Part shown: positions 26,110 to 34,800 of the stretch, in pieces | Layout: each line of letters starts with the position of its first letter | How positions within the stretch are numbered: position 1 is the first letter of the stretch | Source: Candidatus Avoscillospira stercorigallinarum | GTDB lineage: Bacteria; Bacillota; Clostridia; Oscillospirales; Oscillospiraceae | Length of the DNA stretch: 64,000 nucleotides | Assembly: GCA_018713205.1 (NCBI GenBank) | Contig: DVFN01000094.1 | Coordinates: forward strand, 1 to 64,000 | Direction: 5' to 3' | Made by a program: the position numbers and the translations under genes | Notes under the pieces: generated by a model | Database searches by the model: none | What the model was told of the DNA's origin: nothing | The model's input: only the letters and a program-made list of their open reading frames with translations

Positions 26110-27081
26110 TCAGGGCTGCAATCGATATTCCGGGAACCATTCCCGGACGAAGTCCACGTCCTCCACCTGGAAGGTCTTGCCGTTGAGGTAGGAAAGGCAT
26201 CCGGCGTCGGTCTCGAAGGCAAAGGTCAGCTTGTAGGAGTAGAGGGCCTGGTACTTGCGCACGGCGTCCCTGCCCAGCTTGCCGTATTTGCCGTCGCCCA
26301 GCAGGGGGTGACCGGCGGCCGCCATCTGGGCGCGGATCTGGTGGGTCCGGCCGGTGACCAGCTCGCATTCCACCAGGCTCAGGCCCTGGGCGGCGGCCAG
26401 AGTGCGGTAGTTGGTGACGCAGGTCTTGGACCCGGGCTGGCTTTCGCGGGTGACATAGACCCGGTTTTTCACGGCGTCTTTGAAGAGATAGCCCTTCAGC
26501 GTCCCGGCCTCCGGCTTGAGCTTGCCCTCGACGATGCAGAGGTACCGCTTGTCCAGCTCCCGGTCCCGGATCTTCTGGTTGAGGATGCGCAATGCCTCGG
26601 CGGTCTTGGCCGCGATGACGATGCCGCCGGTGTTCCGGTCGATGCGGTTGCAGAGGGCCGGGGTGAAGCTGTGCTCCTCCCGGGGCCGCCATTCGCCCTT
26701 GGCGTAGAGATAGGCCTGGATGTGGTCGATGAGGGTCTTGCCGTACTCGGCCCCGTCGTGGGGGTGGACGGCCTGACCGGGCTTCTTGTCGGCCAGGAGG
26801 ATGTGCTCGTCCTCGTAGACGATGTGGATATTCGGCGCGGCCACGGTGAGATAGGCGTTTTCCGCCCGGGGCTTGTCGAAGAATTCGTCGTTGATATAGA
26901 GCTGGAGCACGTTGCCCTCCAGGAGCCGGGTGTCCCGCTTGGCGCCCTTGCCGTCGATCTTGATGCGCTTGAGGCGGATATATTTTTGCAGCAGCGACGC
27001 CGGCAGCAGCGGCACGGCCTTGGCCACAAACCGGTCCAGCCGCTGGCCCGCGTCGTTTTTGCCTACGGTGAGCTCTTTCAT
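26110..27081 (-). CDS. RluA-family 23S rRNA pseudouridine synthase
   Basis: 323 residues. An N-terminal S4-like RNA-binding region (about 1-75: GQRLDRFVAKAVPLLPASLLQKYIR, partly quoted) precedes the catalytic domain with the key Asp in NRIDRNTGGIVIAAKT and the later RTHQIRAQMAAAGHPLLGDGKYG block. The motif has RIDRNTGG where the family has RLDxxTSG. RluC or RluD type; the target uridines cannot be assigned. Own transcript, leftward. The last 15 residues are followed directly by repeats. Confidence 0.88.
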   Translation of the reverse strand: MKELTVGKNDAGQRLDRFVAKAVPLLPASLLQKYIRLKRIKIDGKGAKRDTRLLEGNVLQLYINDEFFDKPRAENAYLTVAAPNIHIVYEDEHILLADKKPGQAVHPHDGAEYGKTLIDHIQAYLYAKGEWRPREEHSFTPALCNRIDRNTGGIVIAAKTAEALRILNQKIRDRELDKRYLCIVEGKLKPEAGTLKGYLFKDAVKNRVYVTRESQPGSKTCVTNYRTLAAAQGLSLVECELVTGRTHQIRAQMAAAGHPLLGDGKYGKLGRDAVRKYQALYSYKLTFAFETDAGCLSYLNGKTFQVEDVDFVREWFPEYRLQP

Positions 27082-27281
27082 AAAAGAATCCCTTTCCTTT
27101 TTTTGAGAAATGGGGTAGAATAATCACGTTAGCCGCCCCGGGCCGGGAACGCAGCGCCGGGGATTTGCCTTGACATTAGGGTTATTATATCGAATATCGC
27201 CGCGGTTTACAACGCAAGATTTGCGGGAATTGACAACGGGGCGAAATCGGGAGATTTTTTTCCGAAAACGCAAAAAAGTAT

Positions 27282-27310
27282 TTGACTTTGCCGCCCTGTT
27301 CTTATATAAT
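27282..27310 (+). promoter_or_regulatory. Promoter of DUF177-rpmF
   Basis: TTGACT (27282-27287), 17-base spacer, TATAAT (27305-27310), 33 bases before the start codon. A further TTGACA at 27170 with a weaker AT-rich -10 may be a second promoter. Confidence 0.85.
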
Positions 27311-27343
27311 AGCCAATGCACGAAATATGGATAGGAGAGCGTT

Positions 27344-27844
27344 ATGCTGTTAGGATTGTCTCAAATTATTGACTGCCCCGGCGGCGTGGTGCCCTTTGAA
27401 ACGACCCTGGATCTGAGCGATATGGTGGTCGGCGGCAGCCGCCCGTTCCCGTCGCCCATTGAAGCCCGGGGTCAGGTCCGGAATACAGCCGGTGTCCTGC
27501 TTCTGACGGCCGAGATCCGCGCCGTACTGGACGGGGTGTGTGACCGCTGCTGTAAATCCTTCCGCCGGGACTTCACGCTCCCGCTGGAGGCCGTGCTGGT
27601 GACGAAGCTGGAGTCCGATACGCTGGACGATCCCTGGACCTTTGAACTGGTGGGGGACGAGGCGGACCTGGACGACATCCTCACCACCGCCGTTGTCCTG
27701 AATCTGGACAGCCAGCTTCTCTGCAAGCCGGACTGCAAGGGCCTGTGCGCCCGGTGCGGCAAGGACCTCAACGAAGGCCCCTGCAGCTGTCAGCCGGAGC
27801 GAGATCCCAGGCTCCAGGTGCTGGAGAAGCTTCTGAATAAATAG
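27344..27844 (+). CDS. DUF177 (YceD-like) protein, rRNA/ribosome-linked
   Basis: 166 residues. The DUF177 family is nearly always encoded just before rpmF, as here, and has been tied to 23S rRNA accumulation in bacteria and plastids. A C-terminal cysteine cluster [23 protein letters not shown] (quoted in pieces: [13 protein letters not shown]) suggests metal binding, usual for the Gram-positive version. AGGAG precedes the ATG. Confidence 0.85.
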   Translation: MLLGLSQIIDCPGGVVPFETTLDLSDMVVGGSRPFPSPIEARGQVRNTAGVLLLTAEIRAVLDGVCDRCCKSFRRDFTLPLEAVLVTKLESDTLDDPWTFELVGDEADLDDILTTAVVLNLDSQLLCKPDCKGLCARCGKDLNEGPCSCQPERDPRLQVLEKLLNK

Positions 27845-27888
27845 ACAATATGCCGCTGCGGCATTGCAACCTAAGGAGGTGTACCCAA

Positions 27889-28074
27889 ATGGCAGTACCC
27901 AAGTGTAAAGTATCCAAGGCGAGAAGAGACAAGAGACGCAACTCCCATTGGAAGCTGGCGATCCCCGGCGTCGTTGCTTGCCCCAAGTGCGGCGAGCCTC
28001 GTCTGCCCCACAGAGCCTGCAAGGCTTGCGGCACCTACAATGGCCGTGAAGTCGTTGCGGTCGAAGCGAAGTAA
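27889..28074 (+). CDS. rpmF: Ribosomal protein bL32
   Basis: 61 residues. [17 protein letters not shown] is the standard bL32 start. The two CxxC pairs (CPKCGEP and CKACGTY) form the zinc ribbon. The ATG at 27889 follows AAGGAGG; the track start adds 13 spurious residues. A terminator follows. Confidence 0.97.
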   Translation: MAVPKCKVSKARRDKRRNSHWKLAIPGVVACPKCGEPRLPHRACKACGTYNGREVVAVEAK

Positions 28075-28090
28075 TTTGCGCAAAAGAGTG

Positions 28091-28125
28091 AGAAGAGGGC
28101 CTTTTTGTCCTCTTCTTTTCTTTTG
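28091..28125 (+). terminator. Terminator after rpmF
   Basis: AGAAGAGG (28091-28098) pairs with CCTCTTCT (28109-28116), followed by TTTCTTTTG. Confidence 0.8.
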
Positions 28126-28149
28126 CCCGGGCCCCGTAAGCCGCTCCCT

Positions 28150-28330
28150 GTAGGGGCGCATTGTATATGCGCCCGGACCAGCCGCCGCAACCACCGGGGC
28201 TTGGAACAATACGCACCGGGTTTTGGGCGGATATATAATCCGCCCCTACGGCAGGGCCGGTGGATCCCGGCGTTCGGCGAACTGCCCTGCACACGGAGGC
28301 TGGCGGGCCGATGTGGGCATCGGCCCCTAC
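28150..28330. repeat. 100-bp GTAGGG pair plus inverted third hairpin
   Basis: GTAGGGGCGCATTGTATATGCGCCC (28150-28174) faces GGGCGGATATATAATCCGCCCCTAC (28225-28249), with CGCAACCACCGGGGCTTGGAA and CACCGGGTT inside. A third, inverted copy GGGCCGATGTGGGCATCGGCCCCTAC is at 28305-28330. This fills the rpmF-der gap. Confidence 0.8.
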
Positions 28331-28391
28331 GAAAGGCTCGTACGCGGGAGCGTATGTACAATTGTGAGTAACATCTGAAAGGAGGCGCGCT

Positions 28392-29723
28392 ATGGCAAAG
28401 CCCATTGTCGCCATTGTAGGCCGCCCCAATGTGGGCAAATCCATGCTCTTCAATAAGCTGACCGGTCGCCGGATGGCCATCGTGGAGGACACCCCCGGCG
28501 TCACCCGGGACCGAATCTACGGCGAGTGCGACTGGAACGGCCGGACCTTCCGCCTGGTGGACACCGGCGGCATCGAGCCCGGCACTGACAGCGACATGCT
28601 GAAATTCATGCGCCGTCAGGCGGAAATCGCCATCGAGACGGCGGACGTCATCATCATGGTCACCGACGTGACCGTGGGCCTCACGGCTGCCGATTCCGAG
28701 GCGGCCACCATGCTCAAGCGGTCGAAAAAGCCGGTGGTGGTGGCCGTCAACAAGTGCGACCGCGTCGGCGCGCCGGACCCGGAGTTTTACTCCTTCTATG
28801 CCCTGGGCCTGGGGGACCCCATCGAGGTCTCGGCCATCCACGGCCACGGCACCGGCGACCTGCTGGACGCCTGCGTGGCCGAGTTCCCGGAGGAGGACGA
28901 GGACGAGGCCGAGGACGACCGGATCAAGGTCGCCATCATCGGCAAGCCCAACGTAGGCAAGTCCAGCCTGCTGAACCAGATTCTGGGCCAGGAGCGGGTC
29001 ATCGTCTCCGATGTGGCCGGTACCACCCGGGACGCCATCGACTCCGACTTTGAAAACGAGTTCGGCAAATATTGCTTTATCGACACCGCCGGTATGCGCC
29101 GCAAGTCCAAGGTGGACGACGCCATTGAGAAGTATTCCAACCTCCGCACCGTTTCCGCCATCGAGCGGGCCGACGTGTGCCTGATCCTCATCGACGCCGT
29201 GGAGGGCGTCACCGAGCAGGACACCAAGATCGCGGGCCTGGCCCACGAGGCGGGCAAGGCGTCGATTATTGTGGTCAACAAGTGGGACCTGATCGACAAA
29301 GAGACCAACACCATGGACAAGATGACCGACGAGGTCCGCCGGGATCTGAGCTATATGACCTACGCCCCGGTACTGTTTCTCTCGGCCCTGACCGGCCAGC
29401 GGGTCAATAAGCTCTATCAGCTGATTAACGAGGTGGTGGCCCAGTCGGCCATGCGGATCTCCACCGGTATGCTCAACAACGTCCTGGAGGACGCCACTGC
29501 CCGGGTCCAGCCCCCCAGCGACAAGGGCCGCCGGCTGAAGATCTACTATATGACCCAGGTGGGCGTGAAGCCGCCCCACTTTGTGGCCTTCTGCAACGAC
29601 GCCCGGCTCTTCCACTTCTCCTACCAGCGGTACCTGGAGAACCAGCTCCGGGCCGTCTTCGGCCTGATGGGTACCCCCATCAAGCTCACCATCCGCCAGA
29701 AGGGCGATAAAAACGATCTGTAG
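28392..29723 (+). CDS. der: Ribosome-assembly GTPase Der (EngA)
   Basis: 443 residues with two tandem G domains and a C-terminal KH-like domain (about 355-443), the fixed Der layout. G domain 1: GRPNVGKS, DTPGVTRD, DTGG, NKCD. G domain 2: GKPNVGKSS, TTRDAIDS, DTAGM, NKWD. It acts late in 50S subunit assembly. An acidic linker (EEDEDEAEDD) joins the domains. The ATG follows AAAGGAGG. First gene of der-plsY-gpsA. Confidence 0.97.
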   Translation: MAKPIVAIVGRPNVGKSMLFNKLTGRRMAIVEDTPGVTRDRIYGECDWNGRTFRLVDTGGIEPGTDSDMLKFMRRQAEIAIETADVIIMVTDVTVGLTAADSEAATMLKRSKKPVVVAVNKCDRVGAPDPEFYSFYALGLGDPIEVSAIHGHGTGDLLDACVAEFPEEDEDEAEDDRIKVAIIGKPNVGKSSLLNQILGQERVIVSDVAGTTRDAIDSDFENEFGKYCFIDTAGMRRKSKVDDAIEKYSNLRTVSAIERADVCLILIDAVEGVTEQDTKIAGLAHEAGKASIIVVNKWDLIDKETNTMDKMTDEVRRDLSYMTYAPVLFLSALTGQRVNKLYQLINEVVAQSAMRISTGMLNNVLEDATARVQPPSDKGRRLKIYYMTQVGVKPPHFVAFCNDARLFHFSYQRYLENQLRAVFGLMGTPIKLTIRQKGDKNDL

Positions 29724-29787
29724 GACTGCGGGGCAGTCCGCCGACCGCCGGGCGGCGAATCTATTTCGACTCTAGGGAGTGTGTTCA

Positions 29788-30411
29788 ATGGAAATCTTCC
29801 TCTGGATTCTGGTCATCGTCCTGGGCTATGCGCTGGGCAATCTCAACGGCGCGCTGATTATCTCCAAGCTGCTGATGCACGACGATGTCCGCACCCATGG
29901 CAGCGGCAACGCCGGACTGACCAACTTCTTCCGTACTTACGGCGGCCCGGCCACGCTGCTGGTGCTGCTGATCGACGTGGGTAAGACCGTGGCTGCCTGC
30001 CTGATTGCCCAGTGGCTGCTGGGCTCCACGGGCTATGGATTGGAGGCCAAGATGGCCGCCGGCGTGGCCGCGATCCTGGGCCACAGCTACCCCGCCGCGT
30101 CGCATTTTAAGGGCGGCAAGGGCATTCTCAGCGGCGCGGCCATGGCGGCCGCCGTGGACTGGCGGGTCTTCTGCATCATCTTCGCTTTCTTCCTGGTGGC
30201 TGTGATCTGCACCCGCTACGTCTCCCTGGGCTCCGTGCTGGGCGGCGCCGGCTTTGCCGTGTCCATCTGCGCCTTCTACTGGGGCAACTGGGTGGTCTGC
30301 GCCCTGGGCGTCTTTGCCGGCGTCTTCGTCATCGTGCGCCACCGGACCAACATTGTCCGGCTGCTGCACCATCAGGAGTCCAAGCTCACCTTCCATCGTA
30401 CAAAGGAGTAA
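29788..30411 (+). CDS. plsY: Acyl-phosphate:glycerol-3-phosphate acyltransferase
   Basis: 207 residues, multi-pass membrane enzyme. It makes lysophosphatidic acid from acyl phosphate and glycerol 3-phosphate, the first step of phospholipid synthesis in most bacteria. All three conserved blocks are visible: GSGNAGLTNFFR, GHSYPAASHFKGGKG and RHRTNIVRL. The start at 29788 follows AGGGAG. It is placed directly before gpsA, which makes its substrate. Confidence 0.93.
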   Translation: MEIFLWILVIVLGYALGNLNGALIISKLLMHDDVRTHGSGNAGLTNFFRTYGGPATLLVLLIDVGKTVAACLIAQWLLGSTGYGLEAKMAAGVAAILGHSYPAASHFKGGKGILSGAAMAAAVDWRVFCIIFAFFLVAVICTRYVSLGSVLGGAGFAVSICAFYWGNWVVCALGVFAGVFVIVRHRTNIVRLLHHQESKLTFHRTKE

Positions 30412-30414
30412 GCC

Positions 30415-31422
30415 ATGACGATTACAATGCTGGGCAGCGGCGCGTGGGGCACGGCCCTGGCCAATTTGCTGTGCGACAACGGCCATCGGGTGACCCTCTG
30501 GAGCCGTACCGAGGAGAAGGCCGCCGCCATGCGCGAAACCCGGAAAAATCCCCGCCTGCAGGGCGTGACCCTCCATCCCGCGCTGGAGATCTCCGGGTCC
30601 CTGGACCCGGTCCGCGAGAGTGAGATGGTGGTCTTCGCCACGCCCTCCTTCGCCATTGCCGAGACGGCTCGGAAGGTCCGGGACCTGCTGCGGCCCGACG
30701 CCATTCTGGTCTCGGTGACCAAGGGCATCGAGGCGGAAACCGGCTGCCGCATGACCGAAATCCTCCGCCGGGAGACCGGCCGAATCGCCGTGGCCCTGTC
30801 GGGCCCCTCCCATGCCGAGGAGGTCTCCCGATACCTGCCCACGGGCTGCGTGGCCGCCTGCGAGCAGGTGGAGCTGGCCGAGACGGTCCAGGATGTGTTT
30901 ATGAACGACGACTTCCGGGTCTATGCCAGCTGCGACGCCGTGGGCGTGGAGCTCAGCGCCGCCATGAAGAATGTCATCGCCCTCTGCGCCGGAATCAGCG
31001 ACGGCCTGGGTCTGGGGGACAACTCCAAGGCCCTGCTGGTGACCCGGGGCCTGACGGAGCTGGCCCGGCTGGGCATCGCCATGGGCGGCCGGATGGAGAC
31101 CTTCTCGGGCCTGGCCGGCGTGGGCGATATGATTGTCACCTGCACCTCCATGCACTCCCGCAACCGCCGGGCCGGAATCCTCATCGGCCAGGGCAAGGCC
31201 GTGGACGAGGCCATGGAGGAGGTCGGCGCGGTGGTGGAGGGCTACTACGCCGCCCGGTCCGCCTACGAGCTCAGCCGCCGGGTGGGCGTGGAAATGCCCA
31301 TCTGCCGGGAGGCCTACGAGGTCCTCTACCGCGGCAAGGCCGCCTGCGCCGCCGTGGTGTCGCTGATGCAGCGTGGCAAAAAGCACGAGTTCGAGGACGC
31401 CTCCTGGAACAAGCAGAGCTGA
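30415..31422 (+). CDS. gpsA: NAD(P)-dependent glycerol-3-phosphate dehydrogenase
   Basis: 335 residues. Rossmann motif GSGAWGTALANLL; KGIEAETG; SGPSHAEEV; catalytic Lys region AAMKNVIALCAGISDGLGLGDN. It reduces dihydroxyacetone phosphate to glycerol 3-phosphate for PlsY. It starts three bases after the plsY stop, with AAAGGAG in the plsY tail. Confidence 0.96.
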   Translation: MTITMLGSGAWGTALANLLCDNGHRVTLWSRTEEKAAAMRETRKNPRLQGVTLHPALEISGSLDPVRESEMVVFATPSFAIAETARKVRDLLRPDAILVSVTKGIEAETGCRMTEILRRETGRIAVALSGPSHAEEVSRYLPTGCVAACEQVELAETVQDVFMNDDFRVYASCDAVGVELSAAMKNVIALCAGISDGLGLGDNSKALLVTRGLTELARLGIAMGGRMETFSGLAGVGDMIVTCTSMHSRNRRAGILIGQGKAVDEAMEEVGAVVEGYYAARSAYELSRRVGVEMPICREAYEVLYRGKAACAAVVSLMQRGKKHEFEDASWNKQS

Positions 31423-31446
31423 GCCCGGCAGGCCCGGATTCCGGTC

Positions 31447-31771
31447 CGTAGGGCGGGGTGCCCACACCCCGCCGTGCCCAGCCTCCGCAACCACCGGGGC
31501 TACGACAACGACGGACCCGGTTCCGGGCGGATATACAAGCAAAAAACGATCAAGTGCAACCGTAGGGGCGGCCTAAATGGCCGCCCGCGCCGCACCGCTG
31601 GAATTACAAGGCATTCGGTCATCGCGGCCCGGCCATGGCGGCATGTGGGCATGCCACCCTACAAGGTTCGGCGATGGCGCGGCGGGAAACGCGGGCCTTT
31701 CCGGGCGGCCATACAGGCCGCCCCTACGACGCATCATCGACTTGGTCCGTAGGGGCGGCTATCAGCCGCCC
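31447..31771. repeat. Cluster of GTAGGG hairpins with one truncated and one complete pair
   Basis: 31447: GTAGGGCGGGGTGCCCACACCCCGCC, with CGCAACCACCGGGGC and ACCCGGTT, then GGGCGGATATACAAGC whose right stem is lost (broken unit). 31562-31662: GTAGGGGCGGCCTAAATGGCCGCCC facing GGCGGCATGTGGGCATGCCACCCTAC, 101 bp. Further copies: inverted at 31703-31727 and direct at 31749-31771 (GGCTATCAGCC). No gene in this 390-bp gap. Confidence 0.78.
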
Positions 31772-31794
31772 GCGCCGCATTCCGCTTCTTCCCG

Positions 31795-31836
31795 TAAAAA
31801 ACCTGCTGCGTTAATTCCGCAGCAGGTTCGTTTTTT
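31795..31836. terminator. Bidirectional terminator overlapping yqeB stop
   Basis: AACCTGCTGCG (31800-31810) pairs with CGCAGCAGGTT (31818-31828). A-tract on the left and T-tract on the right give poly-U on both strands. The left-going use overlaps the yqeB stop codon. Confidence 0.85.
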
Positions 31837-32602
31837 GCAATATGGCTTCCAGGACGCCGCCGCCGATGGCCAGGGCCTTGTCGGAGACGGTATAGCAGTG
31901 GGACACCTGGGCCCGGGGGTCCACGTCGCCGGACTTCATGCCCTTCCGCACCGGTGTATCCGGCGGCAGGATACCCCGCAGGACGCCGCCGATGGTACAG
32001 ACCATGGGCGCATCGCCCACATAGCCGGCCACATCGCCGGCCTCCACCAGGGCGCCGATGTCCAGGACCGGTCGGAAGATTCCGTCGGCCGGAGCCCGGA
32101 GGACCCGTTCTCCGGCAAAGCCGCCGATGAGGCCGGGAACATTGGTGTTGGGCAGCGCCGGGCCGTCCCAGATGACCCGGCCCAGGGTGTGGCCCCGCAT
32201 GGTTTCGACGACGGCGTGGCAGTCGCGCCCGGCGGTGAAGCCCGGGCCCAGGACGATGACCACCGGCGCGTCGGTGATGGACGTGCCCAGGTTGCGCTTG
32301 GCGAGAATGGCGTCCACCAGCACGCGGGGGTTGAGGACGGCCCGGCAGGCCGCCTCGGGGTCGATGAGCACCGGGATCTCCCGGGCGGCCAGCACCGCGG
32401 GAACGGTCTCCGCCGTGGCCAGCCGGGCGGTGACGCCCTCCACGGTCGTCTCGCCCAGGGCGATGGCCTGGGAAAAGGCCACGGTCCGGCGAATGGCCGT
32501 GGGCCGGGCCAGATCGGTCATGACCACGTCGAAGCCCGCGTGATAGAGCCGCAGAGCCACGCCGCTGGCCAGGTCTCCCGCGCCGCGAATCAGAACCAGC
32601 AT
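31811..32602 (-). CDS. yqeB: Selenium-dependent molybdenum hydroxylase system protein, YqeB family
   Basis: 263 residues. The N-terminus VLIRGAGDLASGVALRLYHAGF is a Rossmann-type glycine motif typical of the YqeB (EF2563-like) family; FSQAIALGE, LIDPEAACR, ADGIFRPVLDIGALV and GVLRGILPPDTPV also fit. The family co-occurs with orphan SelD and molybdenum hydroxylases that carry labile selenium; its biochemical step is not settled. The start at 32602 is preferred (GGAGGTG upstream). It lies 9 bases after the CDF gene on the same strand. Two other genes of the same system are in this window, but not adjacent. Confidence 0.85.
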   Translation of the reverse strand: MLVLIRGAGDLASGVALRLYHAGFDVVMTDLARPTAIRRTVAFSQAIALGETTVEGVTARLATAETVPAVLAAREIPVLIDPEAACRAVLNPRVLVDAILAKRNLGTSITDAPVVIVLGPGFTAGRDCHAVVETMRGHTLGRVIWDGPALPNTNVPGLIGGFAGERVLRAPADGIFRPVLDIGALVEAGDVAGYVGDAPMVCTIGGVLRGILPPDTPVRKGMKSGDVDPRAQVSHCYTVSDKALAIGGGVLEAILQKTNLLRN

Positions 32603-32611
32603 AGGCACCTC

Positions 32612-33793
32612 CTATTGATTAAAGGCGTTGTCGTCGAAGGTGATGACGGCGTAGTATTTGTGATCCCGTCCGCCGATGGCCCGATCCACGGCGGCCTGAA
32701 TTTCCGCTTGACGGCTTTCGCTCCCGAAGGGCAGCACCAGGTCGAAGATCAGGTTGGTGTGCTTGGGTCCCCGGACCATGCGGAAGTCGTGGAGCGTCAG
32801 CTGGGGGTCCAGGGCGCGGACGGCGGCGGTGACCACCTCGCGCATCTCGTTGAGCTCGGCGTCGTCGGTGACCAGGGGGTCATAGTGGACCACCAGCTGG
32901 ACATGGAGTTCCCGGCCCACTTCCCGTTCCATATCGTCAATGATATTGTGGCAGACCAGGGGGTCCTCCTTGCTGTCCATTTCCACATGGACGCTGGCGA
33001 ACTGTCGCCCGGGGCCGTAGTCGTGGACGATCAGGTCGTGGATGCCCAGGACCTTGTCGTAGGCCAGCACCTTGTCGCGGATGCGGTGGACCAGCTCCGG
33101 GTCCGGGGCTGCGCCGAGAAGCGGGTCGATGGTGTCCTTGGCGATGCCCACGCCGCTCCAGAGGATAAAGGCCGCCACAGCCACGCCGGCATAGCCGTCG
33201 ATGTGCAGGTTGGTGAACCGGGCCACAATACCGGCCAGCAGCACGGCGGCGGTGGTGATGACGTCGTTGCGGCTGTCAGCGGCGGTGGCCTCCAGGGTGG
33301 GGGAGTGGATGGTCCGGCCCAGCTTTTTGTTGAAGGCGGCCATCCACAGCTTGATGAGGATCGAGGCGGCCAGAATGGCGATGGTCAGGACCGAGAAGTC
33401 CACGGGCTCGGGGTTGAGAATCTTCTTCACCGAGCTCTTGACCAGCTCCACGCCGATGACCAGAATCATGGCGGCGACGATCAGCCCGGCGATATACTCG
33501 ATGCGGGCATGGCCGTAGGGGTGGCCGTCGTCGGCGGGCTTCTCCGAGAGCTTGAAGCCCACCAGGGTCACTACCGAGCTGGAGGCGTCGGAGAGGTTGT
33601 TGACGGCGTCGGCCATAACTGAGACGCTGCCGGAAATCAGGCCGGCCAGCAGCTTTCCGAGAAACAGCAGCAGGTTCAGCCCGATGCCGATGGCGCCGGA
33701 GACCTTGCCGCAGTAGGTCCGGGTGACCGGGTCCTCGGGGTCCCGGTGGGACCGGAGCAGGAGCTGGATGATCCGAGCGATCATAGAGCGCAT
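32612..33793 (-). CDS. Cation diffusion facilitator (CDF) family metal transporter
   Basis: 393 residues: six membrane helices (about 30-240) and a C-terminal cytoplasmic metal-sensing domain (about 245-390). The metal site residues are seen in ADAVNNLSDASSS and HPYGHARIEYI, with the second half-site in ADSRNDVITT. Exports divalent metals (Zn, Mn, Fe or Co) against protons; which metal is not readable here. The C-terminal region is longer than in minimal CDF proteins. The ATG at 33793 is chosen for the AAGGAAG site; the track ORF continues far upstream opposite degV and is not real there. Same transcript as yqeB. Confidence 0.88.
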   Translation of the reverse strand: MRSMIARIIQLLLRSHRDPEDPVTRTYCGKVSGAIGIGLNLLLFLGKLLAGLISGSVSVMADAVNNLSDASSSVVTLVGFKLSEKPADDGHPYGHARIEYIAGLIVAAMILVIGVELVKSSVKKILNPEPVDFSVLTIAILAASILIKLWMAAFNKKLGRTIHSPTLEATAADSRNDVITTAAVLLAGIVARFTNLHIDGYAGVAVAAFILWSGVGIAKDTIDPLLGAAPDPELVHRIRDKVLAYDKVLGIHDLIVHDYGPGRQFASVHVEMDSKEDPLVCHNIIDDMEREVGRELHVQLVVHYDPLVTDDAELNEMREVVTAAVRALDPQLTLHDFRMVRGPKHTNLIFDLVLPFGSESRQAEIQAAVDRAIGGRDHKYYAVITFDDNAFNQ

Positions 33794-33863
33794 TCGCTTC
33801 CTTTCCTTGCAGGAGTATGCCGCCGGGAGAGATTCCGGCGGCAGCAGAAAATCACGTGTTTCA

Positions 33864-33892
33864 TTGACCGGAGCGGCGGAACATGGTACAAT
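33864..33892 (+). promoter_or_regulatory. degV promoter
   Basis: TTGACC (33864-33869), 17-base spacer, TACAAT (33887-33892) with TGG just before the -10. It runs divergently from the CDF gene. Confidence 0.75.
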
Positions 33893-33925
33893 GGTTCCAT
33901 ATCCTATGAAACAAAGGAGAGGCAT

Positions 33926-34798
33926 ATGCGTACCTATCAAATTCTCACCGACTCCAGCTGTGACATGACCCAGCAGATGGCCGATGCCCTGGAGCTGGTT
34001 GCCGTGCCCCTGACTGTCAACTACCAGGGGAAGGAATACCCCAATTATCTGGATGGCCGAGCCCTGGATACGGCGGCCTTTTACCACGGCCTGCGGTCCG
34101 GCGAGATGACCTCTACCTCGGCGGTGAACCCGGCGACCTGGAAGGCAGCGGCGGAAGCGGTGTTCCGGCAGGGACAGGACGTGCTGATTCTGGCCTTTTC
34201 CTCCGGCCTGAGCACCACCTTCAACGCGGCGTTTATCGCCTCGCAGGAGCTGCTGGAGGAGTATCCAGAGCGGAAGATCTATGTGGTGGATACGCTCTGC
34301 GCCTCTATGGGACAGGGCCTGCTGTGCTACCATGTGGCCCAGAAGCGGCTGGAGGGCGCCACGCTGGAGGAGGCCCGGGATTATGCCGAGGCCAACAAGC
34401 TCCATCTGTGCCACTGGTTCACCGTGGACGATCTGATGTTCCTCAAGCGGGGCGGGCGGATCTCCGGCGCCACCGCGGTCATGGGGAGCCTGCTGCAAAT
34501 CAAGCCGGTGATGCACGTGGACAATGACGGCCATCTGGTGCCGGTATCCAAGGCCCGGGGCCGCAGAGCCTCCATCCAGGCCCTGGCGGCCAAGGTGGGG
34601 GAGACGGCCATCGAGCCGGAAAAGCAGGTCATGTTCATCAGCCATGGCGACTGCCTGGAGGACGCCGCGTATCTGGCGGGCCTCCTGCGGGAGCGCTACC
34701 ACGTGCCCCGAGTGGAGATCAACTACGTAGGTCCGGTCATCGGCTCCCACTCCGGCCCCGGTACGCTGGCGCTGTTCTTCCTGGGAACCCAGCGCTGA
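33926..34798 (+). CDS. DegV family fatty-acid-binding protein
   Basis: 290 residues. YQILTDSSCDM at the N-terminus, TSAVNP and AFSSGLSTTFNAA around the lipid carboxylate site, DTLCASMGQGLL, and LKRGGRISG are all DegV landmarks. DegV/FakB proteins hold a fatty acid; FakB versions present it to the kinase FakA for phosphorylation, giving acyl phosphate for PlsY. Several DegV paralogues per genome are usual. AAAGGAGAGG precedes the ATG. It converges with the cysteine desulfurase gene, with only two bases between their stop codons. Confidence 0.9.
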   Translation: MRTYQILTDSSCDMTQQMADALELVAVPLTVNYQGKEYPNYLDGRALDTAAFYHGLRSGEMTSTSAVNPATWKAAAEAVFRQGQDVLILAFSSGLSTTFNAAFIASQELLEEYPERKIYVVDTLCASMGQGLLCYHVAQKRLEGATLEEARDYAEANKLHLCHWFTVDDLMFLKRGGRISGATAVMGSLLQIKPVMHVDNDGHLVPVSKARGRRASIQALAAKVGETAIEPEKQVMFISHGDCLEDAAYLAGLLRERYHVPRVEINYVGPVIGSHSGPGTLALFFLGTQR

Positions 34799-34800
34799 CC

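Noticed and set aside
31577-33622. 681-codon plus ORF starting in the repeats at 31.6 kb
   Set aside because: Runs through GTAGGG hairpins and then antisense to yqeB and the CDF gene; peptide such as GRYQPP and HVGMPPY is just translated repeat.
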